NCBI GenBank assembly: GCA_963643215.1
Contig: CAVIJY010000024.1
Span: 1-26,155, forward strand
Reading direction: 5' to 3'
DNA: 26,155 nt
Source of the DNA: Darwinimomas sp963643215
Lineage (GTDB): Bacteria > Bacillota > Clostridia > Lachnospirales > Lachnospiraceae
Position numbers and translations under genes: made by a program
Notes under the pieces: model-generated
The model's input: the letters and a program-made list of their open reading frames with translations, nothing else
What the model was told of the DNA's origin: nothing
The model's database searches: none
Shown here: in pieces, positions 1-7,356 of the stretch
Layout: the number at the start of each line of letters is the position of its first letter
How positions within the stretch are numbered: position 1 is the first letter of the stretch

Positions 1-883
1 CGGGCGACATGGCATCCGCTATCAGCCATATGACCATATCCAGCTTGTCGCATATGCCCCATGCCGCGATGCTGTCGGTTCCCATGCTGTTGACAGCCGC
101 CTGTGTTATGGAATTGGCTATAGGAAATAGCACCGACTGAAATGCAAGAGGAAGCCCTGTTCCGACCATCTCTGCCAGCTCCTTCATGAGCCTGTCCGAT
201 ACAGGCGCATCGCCAGTGTCCGCCTTCGGGAGCTTTTTATATACAAGGTATACGGCGATCGCCGCGCTCAGAAACTGAGAAAACACAGTAGCGGCTGCCG
301 CTCCTGCCACTCCCGTCTTAAATACGGCCACAAGAAGAAGATCCCCGAATATGTTGACCGCAGATGTGATAAGCAGTATGAGCAGCGGGCTTCTCGAATC
401 CGAAAAGGAGCGAAGCACTCCGGCGGCCATATTGTACAGGATGAGCGCCCACAGTCCTCCGAAGTAGATCCTTGTATAGCTCAGCGCCTGATCACGGATA
501 TTGTCCGGAACCTGCATCCATCCGACAAGTGTACGGCTCAGAAAAACGCCGCCCGCTGAGCACACGATGCCCAGTGTAAGCGCCAGAACACCTGCGGCTA
601 TCATGCTGATTCTCAGCTTGTCCCGGTTTTCCTCGCCGAAATGTCTGGAGATCAGTATCGACGTTCCGGCTGCCAGTCCGTTCATGAAATTGATGGGGAA
701 TTTGAACAGCGTATGCACGGAATCTATAGCCGCAAGCGCGGTTTTTCCTGCAAACTGCCCGACCACAACAGCATCCACCGTGACATACAGCTGCTGAACC
801 AGACTCCCCAGCATCAGCGGAAGCACGAAATAAAGCAGCCCCTGCCCTATGGAGCCGTCTACTAGACTGTGTTCTTTTTTCAT
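1..883 (-). CDS. MATE family efflux transporter, C-terminus cut by window edge
   Basis: The reverse strand reads openly for 294 codons from an ATG at 883 to the window edge. It begins MKKEHSLVDGSIGQGLLYFV and continues with long hydrophobic segments. The order LPLMLGSLVQQLYVTVDAVVVG, then FMNGLAAGTSILISRHFG, is typical of the MATE family, which are 12-helix membrane proteins of about 440-460 residues that export drugs or metabolites using Na+ or H+ gradients. About two thirds of the protein is present. A GAGGTG ribosome site sits 5 bases before the ATG. The start lies 45 bases after the last importer ATPase with no terminator seen between, so cotranscription is possible. The substrate cannot be told from the sequence. 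Family call is firm. Confidence 0.9.
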   Translation of the reverse strand, partial: MKKEHSLVDGSIGQGLLYFVLPLMLGSLVQQLYVTVDAVVVGQFAGKTALAAIDSVHTLFKFPINFMNGLAAGTSILISRHFGEENRDKLRISMIAAGVLALTLGIVCSAGGVFLSRTLVGWMQVPDNIRDQALSYTRIYFGGLWALILYNMAAGVLRSFSDSRSPLLILLITSAVNIFGDLLLVAVFKTGVAGAAAATVFSQFLSAAIAVYLVYKKLPKADTGDAPVSDRLMKELAEMVGTGLPLAFQSVLFPIANSITQAAVNSMGTDSIAAWGICDKLDMVIWLIADAMSP

Positions 884-928
884 TTGCACCTCATGAAATG
901 TATGTTGGTAAGTTAAGACTAACTCACA

Positions 929-1906
929 TCATACCACACCTTCTGCAGTCTGCACATGGTCAAACAGATGACATGCTATGCCATGATCCCTTGTGAGCCA
1001 GCGCATGGGCGGCTTCTGTACGGCGCATATCTCCATACAGCTGTCGCATCTGTCCCTGAACGGGCAGCCTCTGGGTACATTCAAAGGACTCGGAGCCTCG
1101 CTGTCTATGCTTTCTATAGGCTTTGAGGGGTCTGTATTCAGGTCAAGCACAGCTCCTATCAGCGCCTTGGTATACGGATGCGCGGCGATGTTTGCCAGGT
1201 TTTCCCCCGGAAGCACCTCCACCAGACTTCCCAGATACATGACTGCCACTCTGTGTGCTATGCTCTGAACCAGCGCCATATCATGGCAGATGAATCCAAT
1301 CGTGAGATTCTTCTCCTTCTGGATCCTTACGACAAGCTCAACTATCGTCTTCTGCACTGACACATCAAGCGCAGCCGTAGCCTCATCCATGATCAGTATC
1401 TCCGGCTCCAGAGCAAGTGCTCTGGCTATTGCAACACGCTGACGCTGTCCCCCGCTCATGTTGTGCGGGTATCTGTCTGCAAAGTCGCCGGGCAGCTCAA
1501 CCATCTCAAGAAGTCTCTCGGCTGTCTTCTGCTTATCCTCCGGCTTTATCAGCCCATAGTTCAACAGAGGCTCGCACACTATATCCCTGATGCGCATCTT
1601 CGGATTGAATGAACCGCTGGGATCCTGAAATACCATCTGTATATGCCGCCTTGCCTGCCGCAGCTCCTCTCCCTGCAGCCCGGATATGTCAACCCCGTTC
1701 AGCAGGATCTGCCCGCTCGTAGGTCTGTCAAGTGCCAGCAGCATGCGCATGAATGTACTTTTGCCGCATCCCGACTCTCCTACCAGTCCCAGCGTCTCGC
1801 CCTTGTAAAGCTCCAGGCTCACATCATCATTGGCCACAAGCTCACGGCCCCCCGAGGCCGGGTAAACCTTGGTTATATGTGATGCCTGCATCACGATTTC
1901 AGACAT
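929..1906 (-). CDS. ABC transporter ATP-binding protein, OppF/NikE type
   Basis: This 325-residue ATPase energises import through the two permeases encoded upstream. Walker A is GESGCGKST, the signature is MSGGQRQR and Walker B/D-loop is LIMDEATAALD. The DEATAALD form, with Ala for Pro, occurs in this subfamily. The C-terminal Cys-rich tail (RGCPFRDRCDSC...C...C) is the oligopeptide/dipeptide (oligo_HPY) extension of OppD/OppF and NikE-like proteins. I chose MSEIVMQ as start because AAGGAGG lies 5 bases upstream; the longer reading frame runs back through the previous gene. The start overlaps the end of the preceding ATPase gene by 8 bases, which suggests translational coupling. It is the last gene of the importer operon. 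Confidence 0.93.
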   Translation of the reverse strand: MSEIVMQASHITKVYPASGGRELVANDDVSLELYKGETLGLVGESGCGKSTFMRMLLALDRPTSGQILLNGVDISGLQGEELRQARRHIQMVFQDPSGSFNPKMRIRDIVCEPLLNYGLIKPEDKQKTAERLLEMVELPGDFADRYPHNMSGGQRQRVAIARALALEPEILIMDEATAALDVSVQKTIVELVVRIQKEKNLTIGFICHDMALVQSIAHRVAVMYLGSLVEVLPGENLANIAAHPYTKALIGAVLDLNTDPSKPIESIDSEAPSPLNVPRGCPFRDRCDSCMEICAVQKPPMRWLTRDHGIACHLFDHVQTAEGVV

Positions 1907-2690
1907 AGCGGCCTCCTTCCATGGAGGGAACCGCCTCCAGAAGCTTCTTCGTATACTCACTTTTCGGATGCTCCAGGATAGCCTCTCTGTCTCCCATATC
2001 CTCTACATGCCCGTTCTTCATGACAACTATCCTGTCGGACAGATAAGCTGCCACACCAAGATTGTGTGTAACCATCAGTATGGCAGTTCCGAAATCTCTT
2101 CGAAGCCCGGCCATCTCTCTTACTATCTGTGCCTGCGTTGTGACATCGAGCGCCGATGTGGGCTCGTCCGCCAGCAGCAGTCTGGGCTCATAGCTCATAC
2201 CCATCGCTATCCCCACGCGCTGCTGCATGCCGCCCGACAGCTGAAAGGGATAGGATCTCATGATGTTCTCCGGACTTGGAAGCCTCATGCGCCCGAGCAT
2301 CCTTATCCCCTTATCCCATGCCTCCTTTTTGCTTATATGCTCATGAGTCATGAGATATTCCGTGAAAACGGCTCCGATGCGGCGTGTCGGATTCATCATG
2401 GCGCTGCTGTCCTGAAATATCATGGATATATCCTTGCCGCGGAGCCTGCGCCACTCCTCCCGGCTCAGCCCGAGCATATCTACACCGCCGAAATATATGC
2501 TTCCGCCCGATACACAGCCGCCTCCGGGCAGCAGCCCCATGACGGCACGTATGACACTGGTCTTGCCGCTTCCGCTCTCTCCCACCAGACTTACTATCTC
2601 GCCCGGCGCCATGGTCAGCGAAAAATCATGTACGGCCTCCGCGCCCTTGTAGGATATGGAGACATGTTCCAATCTTAAAAGCTCGTCCAT
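1899..2690 (-). CDS. ABC transporter ATP-binding protein, NikD/OppD type
   Basis: This 263-residue ATPase pairs with the NikE/OppF-type subunit to form the nucleotide-binding heterodimer. Walker A is GESGSGKTS near residue 36, the signature is LSGGMQQR and Walker B is LLLADEPTSALD. At 263 residues it is closer to NikD (about 254) than to OppD (about 330), and it lacks the Cys-rich C-terminal extension carried by its partner. The start MDELLRLEHV was chosen because GAAGGAGG precedes it and because it lies 4 bases after the permease stop codon. Together with the riboswitch upstream this slightly favours a metal-type transporter over a peptide one, but NikD/OppD-like proteins cannot be assigned a substrate by sequence alone. 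Confidence 0.93.
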   Translation of the reverse strand: MDELLRLEHVSISYKGAEAVHDFSLTMAPGEIVSLVGESGSGKTSVIRAVMGLLPGGGCVSGGSIYFGGVDMLGLSREEWRRLRGKDISMIFQDSSAMMNPTRRIGAVFTEYLMTHEHISKKEAWDKGIRMLGRMRLPSPENIMRSYPFQLSGGMQQRVGIAMGMSYEPRLLLADEPTSALDVTTQAQIVREMAGLRRDFGTAILMVTHNLGVAAYLSDRIVVMKNGHVEDMGDREAILEHPKSEYTKKLLEAVPSMEGGRYV

Positions 2691-2694
2691 ACTC

Positions 2695-3522
2695 CTACTC
2701 CTCCTTCGGATCCAGAATATCCCGGATGCCGTCTCCAAGCATATTGAAAACCACTACCACCACAAATATCGCAAGTCCCGGATACAGCATCATCCACGGA
2801 GCCGTCTGCATGCAGGCACGCCCCTCGCTGAGCATATATCCCCATTCCGGTGCCGGAGGCTTTGTTCCGAAGCCAAGAAATGACAGTGTGGCAAGCTCCA
2901 GCATCATTCCGCCTATGTCCGTCGTCGCCGTGATGATAACAGTCGGAAGCGCGTTCGGAAGCATATACGCGAAGATCATATGCTTTGTCTTTGATCCCGT
3001 AACTATCGCCGCCGCCACATAGTCTCTGTCACGGATCTTCAGTACCAGACTTCGCGCCAGACGCGCATACTTTGTCCAGTTGACCAGAACTATGGCTATG
3101 ACCGCATTTCTGCTCCCGGCTCCCATGATTCCCGCAACCGCCAGAGCCAGCACCAGTCCCGGAAATGCAAGCATCATATCCGCAAATCTCATGATCACGG
3201 AATCAATCCATCCACCGAAATATCCCGCAGTGACTCCGGCCGCCGTTCCGACCAGAAATATCAGCAGCACAACGGCAAATGTGGATGTAAGTGAAGCTCT
3301 CGCTCCGTAGATAACTCTTGTAAATATATCCCGCCCCATCTTGTCGGTGCCGAATATATGCTCCCTGCTCGGCGGCTCCAGTGCCATGGTGAGGGAGCCT
3401 TTCAACGGATCGGCTCCGCCTGTCACAACAGGCGCAAATACAGCCGCAAGTATGATGAGAATCGCCATGATCAGGAAGAATGTAAACTGCTTATGCTCAA
3501 GGAAGAAATTCTTATGCTTCAT
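2695..3522 (-). CDS. ABC transporter permease, NikC/OppC/DppC type
   Basis: This 275-residue inner-membrane permease has an N-terminal charged stretch and helix (EHKQFTFFLIMAILIILAAV), the phrase FGTDKMGRDIFTRVIYGAR shared by NikC, DppC and OppC proteins, and about five further hydrophobic helices. The EAA-type loop that contacts the ATPase is the region from about residue 170, DYVAAAIVTGSKTKHMIFAY. I chose MKHKNFF as start: AAGGAG is properly spaced and overlaps the end of the upstream permease gene, which stops 5 bases before the start. The frame stays open for 91 more codons upstream, but that part lies inside the upstream permease gene and is a shadow. Confidence 0.94.
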   Translation of the reverse strand: MKHKNFFLEHKQFTFFLIMAILIILAAVFAPVVTGGADPLKGSLTMALEPPSREHIFGTDKMGRDIFTRVIYGARASLTSTFAVVLLIFLVGTAAGVTAGYFGGWIDSVIMRFADMMLAFPGLVLALAVAGIMGAGSRNAVIAIVLVNWTKYARLARSLVLKIRDRDYVAAAIVTGSKTKHMIFAYMLPNALPTVIITATTDIGGMMLELATLSFLGFGTKPPAPEWGYMLSEGRACMQTAPWMMLYPGLAIFVVVVVFNMLGDGIRDILDPKEE

Positions 3523-3527
3523 CTGTT

Positions 3528-4493
3528 TCACTCCTTTATTCTCATCCGGGGATCCACAGCCACATATGAAGCATCCACGATCAGATTGATTATCATATAG
3601 ATCAGAGTCAGCCACAGCACATAGCCCTGTATCAGGTTGTAATCGCTGGAGGTTATTGCTGATACAGCAAGATTGCCGAGGCCGGGATATGAAAAGATGA
3701 CCTCTACGACGCTGGTTCCGCCCAGCAGGCTTCCTATCGAAAGGCCGAACAGCGTGATGAGCGGCAGGAGTGCATTGGGAAATACATTTTTCCACAGTAT
3801 GACGCTCTCCTTTACACCTCTTGCCCTTGCTCCCGCCACATATTCCTGATTCAGCTCATCCAGCACCGCAGCTCTGACCTGACGCGTGTACTTGGCAGTC
3901 ATGGCAAGCGCCAGCGTCAGTGCCGGCAGAAATGTGCTTTTCAGGTCTGCAGTGGAGCATATAACGGGAAATATCTTGACCCGCACACACAAAAGCATCA
4001 TAAGCAGCAGCCCCACCCAGAAGTTCGGCATGGCGCAGCCTACAAATGTGAGTCCTCTCACCAGATAATCGACCCAGCTGTCCTTATATATCGCTGACAA
4101 CACTCCCAGAGGCACCGCCATGACCAGCATCAGTGCCAGTGACATCATCGTCAGCTTCACGGTCGGCCACAGCCGCCCAAGCAGCAGTGTGGTAACCGGT
4201 TTATTCAATGAATAAGATTTGCCGAAATCTCCGTGAAGACAGTTTTTCAGCCATCTGGTGTATTGAACGATCATAGGATCATCAAGTCCCAGCTCTCTTC
4301 TGGTTTCGGCCACTCGCTCCTCCGTGGGCATGATTCCCGCGGCTGTATACATATTGCGGACAGGATCTCCGGGTGACAGGTAGGTCAGCAGGAATGTAAC
4401 AAAGCTGATGCCTATCAGCACTATAAGGATCTGAGCCAGCCGCATAGCTATCTGTTTCCTCTTCAAACAGCTCTCCCTTTCTATATCATGCAA
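3528..4493 (-). CDS. ABC transporter permease, NikB/OppB/DppB type
   Basis: This 321-residue permease begins with a short basic cytosolic stretch, then MRLAQILIVLIGISFVTFLL and the family marker SPGDPVRNMY. The phrase ELGLDDPMIVQYTRWLKNCL is highly characteristic of NikB/DppB proteins. The EAA loop is near REYVAGARARGVKES-like sequence (here QEYVAGARARGVKES) and is followed by the GTSVVEVIFSYPGLG segment. A GGGGGGA ribosome site stands 5 bases before the chosen ATG; a Met 17 codons on is a weaker alternative. The gene is separated from the substrate-binding protein gene by a 171-base structured gap, unlike the tight spacing elsewhere in the operon. Confidence 0.94.
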   Translation of the reverse strand: MHDIERESCLKRKQIAMRLAQILIVLIGISFVTFLLTYLSPGDPVRNMYTAAGIMPTEERVAETRRELGLDDPMIVQYTRWLKNCLHGDFGKSYSLNKPVTTLLLGRLWPTVKLTMMSLALMLVMAVPLGVLSAIYKDSWVDYLVRGLTFVGCAMPNFWVGLLLMMLLCVRVKIFPVICSTADLKSTFLPALTLALAMTAKYTRQVRAAVLDELNQEYVAGARARGVKESVILWKNVFPNALLPLITLFGLSIGSLLGGTSVVEVIFSYPGLGNLAVSAITSSDYNLIQGYVLWLTLIYMIINLIVDASYVAVDPRMRIKE

Positions 4494-4562
4494 TCCCCCC
4501 GATTAAAACCGGAGGGATCGCGTTTAATATATTGATGCTCGGTGCTCGGCGGTTCGCTGTTT

Positions 4563-4658
4563 CCACTCTGCCTTCGTGCGCCGCACTCGGCAGTCGTGGA
4601 CAGCTATCACATGGCACCTCGTAAACCGCTCTCGCTTTGCGACAGCGGAACTCGGTGC
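4563..4658 (-). other. Two intercistronic stem-loops between binding protein and permease genes
   Basis: Read on the minus strand, the gap after the binding-protein stop codon folds into two strong hairpins. The first (4614-4658) pairs GCACC with GGTGC and, inside that, CCGCTGTCGC with GCGAGAGCGG around an AAA loop. The second (4563-4599) pairs CCAC/GTGG, CTGCC/GGCAG and GTGC/GCAC around GGC. Neither is followed by a run of T, so they do not look like terminators. The 10-base word CTCGGTGCTC occurs twice on the plus strand, at 4538-4547 and 4651-4660. By analogy with other importers, such hairpins protect the upstream part of a processed mRNA and let the binding protein be made in excess; this role is inferred. 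Confidence 0.6.
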
Positions 4659-4664
4659 TCAAAC

Positions 4665-6314
4665 TCACTGCTCAGCTGGAACGATTTCCGTTGTCAGCCA
4701 GTAGTAGTCAGCTGTATGAATGTGCGCATAGCCGACCTTCTTGGAGTAGATCATCGAGGAGTTGTAGTAGCCGTCTACGATAACCAGAGCATCATCTACA
4801 ACTATCTGCTGCATCTGATAGATAAGCTCGGCTCTCTTGTCCATATCCATCTCGCTCTTGAGCTGCTCATAAAGCGCATCGTATTCCGGATTGCTGTATC
4901 CGCAATATGTGCCGTCGGTAGTCCAGTTTGCCATATACTCGAACGGATCGCCTGTTCCTACTGTGGTCCAGTTGTTGTTGTTGAAATCATATGTTCCGGC
5001 CGCAAGCTTGCTCCACTGATCATCCGAGCTTCCGAAATCCGCCGTACATGCGATTCCGATCTCTGCAAGATACTGCATATGTGCGTTGGAGAAGTCATTG
5101 AGCAGTCTGTTCTCATAGGATACATACTGAAGGTCTATCTTCTTGCCGTCCAGCTCTCTCCATCCGTCACCGTCGGTATCTACTATTCCCGCATCATCAA
5201 GGAGCTTCTTTGCACCCTCCGGATCATACTTGTACGGATTGACAAGCTTCTCATAGCCGTAGCTCAGAGTTGACGGAAGAACCGAAAATCCTGCCGTATA
5301 CAGACCGCCGATGGTCTTTGATGCGCAGATGGTATCATAATCTATAGCCATGAGGATCGCCTGACGGAGGGTCTTGTTGCCGAGGACTCCGTTCAGATTC
5401 ATCCAGGAGAATCCGCAGCGTACACCGGATGCGATATCAACTGTATAGTTGTCGTCACCCTGGAAGGTTGCTATATCAGATACATTTGTGATGTTCTCAA
5501 CCAGATCCACCTGTCCGCTCTGCAGAGCCATAGTCTTTGCAGAAGCATCACCCATGAACAGTATATGAACCTCGTCATAGGGAACAGTCTCGCGATAGTT
5601 TTCATTGGCCAGCATGTCGTATCCGACGCCCACACCGTTGAACTCCTTGATCTTGTAGGGTCCTGTTCCGATAGCGCCATTGTCGAAGTCCTTGGTATGC
5701 TCTACATCAAGGATCGCCATAACCGGATATGCCAGCTGTCCGGGAAGGTTCGCATAGCCCTGCTGTGTGACTATGGTTACTGTATTGGCCTCGTCATCCG
5801 CCGTAACTACTGCCTCATACTCCAGATACTTCTGCGGTTTTGCCGATCCGCCGGGGCCGACCTCCTTCAGATAATCAAAATATTCCTTAACCTTTGTAGG
5901 GGTGAGAAGGCATCCGTCAGAGAATTTGATGTCCTTCTTGAGTGTGATGACCCATTCCGTATGCTCGTCATTGACCGTATAGCTTTCTGCAAGCCAGGGC
6001 TCTACCTCCATGTTGTCATTGAACTTGAACAGAGCCTCGCTGATACCGTAGCGCATACAGTTCCATGAGGAGCTGATCGCCATCGCCGTATTTACCGACC
6101 CGTCGTCATACATCTGGCAGCCGAAGTTGAGAACCTTCGGCTCAGTGCCTGTCTGGGCAGCTGCAGTACTCTCCTCTGTTTTAGCATCCGCTGCCTGCGT
6201 CTGCTCTCCGGCCGCTGCAGTTGTCTCGGATGAGCCTGATGAACCTGATGAGCATCCTGTGATCAGCATGCATGCTGCCAGAGCTGCGGCCATCCACTTC
6301 ATACGTTTCTTCAT
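4665..6314 (-). CDS. Substrate-binding lipoprotein of nickel/peptide-type ABC importer (SBP family 5)
   Basis: This 549-residue protein starts MKKRMKWMAAALAACMLITGC, a lipoprotein signal peptide with lipobox LITGC and lipidated Cys21. A Ser/Glu/Thr/Ala-rich linker follows. The mature part has the family-5 solute-binding order, with YGISEALFKFNDNMEVEPWL, SYTVNDEHTEWVITLKKDIK, GTGPYKI and LRQAILMAIDYDTI. Family members bind oligopeptides, nickel chelates, haem or other solutes. GGAAAGGATAACTATC leads into the chosen ATG; the frame stays open a further 10 codons without a better site. It is the first gene of the importer operon and directly follows a cobalamin riboswitch and terminator. That context suggests cobalt, nickel or a corrinoid-related ligand rather than peptide, but this is inference. 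Confidence 0.92.
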   Translation of the reverse strand: MKKRMKWMAAALAACMLITGCSSGSSGSSETTAAAGEQTQAADAKTEESTAAAQTGTEPKVLNFGCQMYDDGSVNTAMAISSSWNCMRYGISEALFKFNDNMEVEPWLAESYTVNDEHTEWVITLKKDIKFSDGCLLTPTKVKEYFDYLKEVGPGGSAKPQKYLEYEAVVTADDEANTVTIVTQQGYANLPGQLAYPVMAILDVEHTKDFDNGAIGTGPYKIKEFNGVGVGYDMLANENYRETVPYDEVHILFMGDASAKTMALQSGQVDLVENITNVSDIATFQGDDNYTVDIASGVRCGFSWMNLNGVLGNKTLRQAILMAIDYDTICASKTIGGLYTAGFSVLPSTLSYGYEKLVNPYKYDPEGAKKLLDDAGIVDTDGDGWRELDGKKIDLQYVSYENRLLNDFSNAHMQYLAEIGIACTADFGSSDDQWSKLAAGTYDFNNNNWTTVGTGDPFEYMANWTTDGTYCGYSNPEYDALYEQLKSEMDMDKRAELIYQMQQIVVDDALVIVDGYYNSSMIYSKKVGYAHIHTADYYWLTTEIVPAEQ

Positions 6315-6427
6315 GATAGTTATCCTTTCCTGAGATACCCTCAAACCTGCCGCCGCGCATCATATGGAAGATGACTACTCTCGCCATCCGATAGATTTTG
6401 CCTGCAGATCATGCCTTGTACAGACAT

Positions 6428-6457
6428 AAAACGAGCCGGACCTGCGCCCGACTCGTT
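6428..6457 (-). terminator. Intrinsic terminator of the riboswitch expression platform
   Basis: On the minus strand AACGAGTCGG pairs with CCGGCTCGTT (one T-G wobble) around an 8-base loop and runs into TTTTAT. It lies between the aptamer and the importer genes, where a transcription-attenuation terminator is expected. The sequence ACGAG also occurs just after the aptamer's P1 stem (6527-6531), so two copies can compete for the same CTCGT arm at 6431-6435. That gives a plausible antiterminator. Confidence 0.75.
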
Positions 6458-6531
6458 ATCATTTCTGAAAAGCCTTATACGGATATCTGCTCATCAGAAA
6501 GCTAGCTTGTCCATCGCAAGTACTTTCTCGT

Positions 6532-6709
6532 AAAATAAGCAGGTAGCCTGACTTAAGCAAACTGTCTCTGATCATCCGTATGCGCCGGTATCTCTGCGTA
6601 CCTACGCATATGCTGCCTGTCAAAGCCAGTCCTTCTATCACAGTGACGGGATCGTCCCGGATTTGCACCGGGTTCCCCTTTTAATCGAGTATATCCCCGA
6701 ACTTATTTT
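6532..6709 (-). promoter_or_regulatory. Cobalamin (B12) riboswitch aptamer
   Basis: The minus strand carries the conserved cobalamin riboswitch core: AAAGGGGAACCCGGTGCAAA, then TCCGGGACGATCCCGTCACT followed by GTGA, and at the 3' side AAGTCAGGCTACCTGC. The flanks AAAATAAG (6702-6709, minus CTTATTTT complement) and CTTATTTT (6532-6539) form a perfect P1 closing stem that bounds the element at about 178 bases. Cobalamin riboswitches bind adenosyl- or other cobalamins and usually repress downstream genes. Here the terminator at 6428-6457 and the importer binding protein lie downstream, so B12 should lower importer expression through transcription termination. Confidence 0.93.
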
Positions 6710-6745
6710 CTGCGGCACACGGCCGACTTTCTTAATCTGTTCGTA

Positions 6746-6774
6746 ATTATCGTATAAAAATGCATGCATGTCAA
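6746..6774 (-). promoter_or_regulatory. Sigma-A type promoter of the riboswitch-importer operon
   Basis: On the minus strand TTGACA (6769-6774) and GATAAT (6746-6751) are separated by exactly 17 bases. Transcription would start near 6739, about 30 bases before the riboswitch P1 stem. This is a near-consensus housekeeping promoter, so control is probably exerted mainly by the riboswitch. Confidence 0.85.
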
Positions 6775-6789
6775 TCCAACTTTCGCGGT

Positions 6790-6842
6790 TTTAAGCCATT
6801 CATACGGTATAGGGTATCGGGTATATAAGCATTTAAGCCATT
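6790..6842. repeat. Direct repeat TTTAAGCCATT x2 upstream of riboswitch promoter
   Basis: The 11-base word TTTAAGCCATT occurs at 6790-6800 and 6832-6842, 42 bases (about four helical turns) apart. It sits immediately upstream of the -35 box of the riboswitch promoter. It could be a binding site pair for a regulator or chance similarity. The rest of 6710-6882 holds only the promoter and a short TCAGATA/TATCTGA inverted repeat at 6858-6877 that lacks a T run. Confidence 0.4.
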
Positions 6843-6882
6843 TATGCCGCATGGGAATCAGATATGTCAGTATCTGAGCCTT

Positions 6883-7356
6883 TCATCGTCCCACCACAAT
6901 ATCCACCGCAGGATCATTCCCGGACTTTGCCGGATCTCCGGATCCGGTATCCCGCATTTCCCCGCCCCCGCGGTATGTACCGTCAGAGCCGGCGATCTCG
7001 ACAGATACGCGGTTCGGAAGGCATATGATGGACTGCCCCTCCTTTGATATCCTGCCCATGCCCATGCACAGGTGATCCGGGCAGCTGGCCTCTGAAAACC
7101 ATGCCTGACCATCACGGATGATCAGATGGTTCGTTCCCTGATCCCTGCCCTCCAGAACAATATCCGCATCGTCGTCAAGTGAGTATCTGGCTGACAGCTT
7201 CCCGTCTATACGCACCTCAAGTACGGCTCCCTCCCTCGGAGCGAGTCTAACATACAGCAAAAGCGCTGCTCCTGCCAGAAGCAGCAGGCCCAGAAGCCAT
7301 ATATCCGCGTGCCGCCCACTTACGGCCTTTTTTTCACATTTACATGGTATTTGCAT
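6883..7356 (-). CDS. NusG domain II-containing membrane-anchored protein (EetA-like)
   Basis: This 157-residue protein has one N-terminal membrane helix (DIWLLGLLLLAGAALLLYV) followed by an extracytoplasmic beta-rich domain of the NusG-II type. The hallmark is the ASCPDHLC ... GRISKEGQSIICLPNRVSVEI pattern, with a CPDHxC pair and a later Cys. Such proteins travel with Gx-family membrane proteins and flavin transferases; in Listeria the EetA/EetB pair works in extracellular electron transfer. GGAG lies 9 bases before the ATG at 7356. The gene overlaps the end of the flavin transferase gene by 37 bases in another frame. The last 30 or so residues are Gly/Asp-rich and look disordered. Biochemical role of the family is not settled. 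Confidence 0.82.
   Translation of the reverse strand: MQIPCKCEKKAVSGRHADIWLLGLLLLAGAALLLYVRLAPREGAVLEVRIDGKLSARYSLDDDADIVLEGRDQGTNHLIIRDGQAWFSEASCPDHLCMGMGRISKEGQSIICLPNRVSVEIAGSDGTYRGGGEMRDTGSGDPAKSGNDPAVDIVVGR

Noticed and set aside
4486..4668. A 60-codon minus-strand frame in the gap between the binding-protein and permease genes.
   Set aside because: It overlaps both genes, has no ribosome site of its own and its sequence is explained by two strong hairpins.
6858..6877. TCAGATA/TATCTGA hairpin as terminator of the NusG-II gene.
   Set aside because: The stem is short and AT-rich and is not followed by a run of T on the minus strand.
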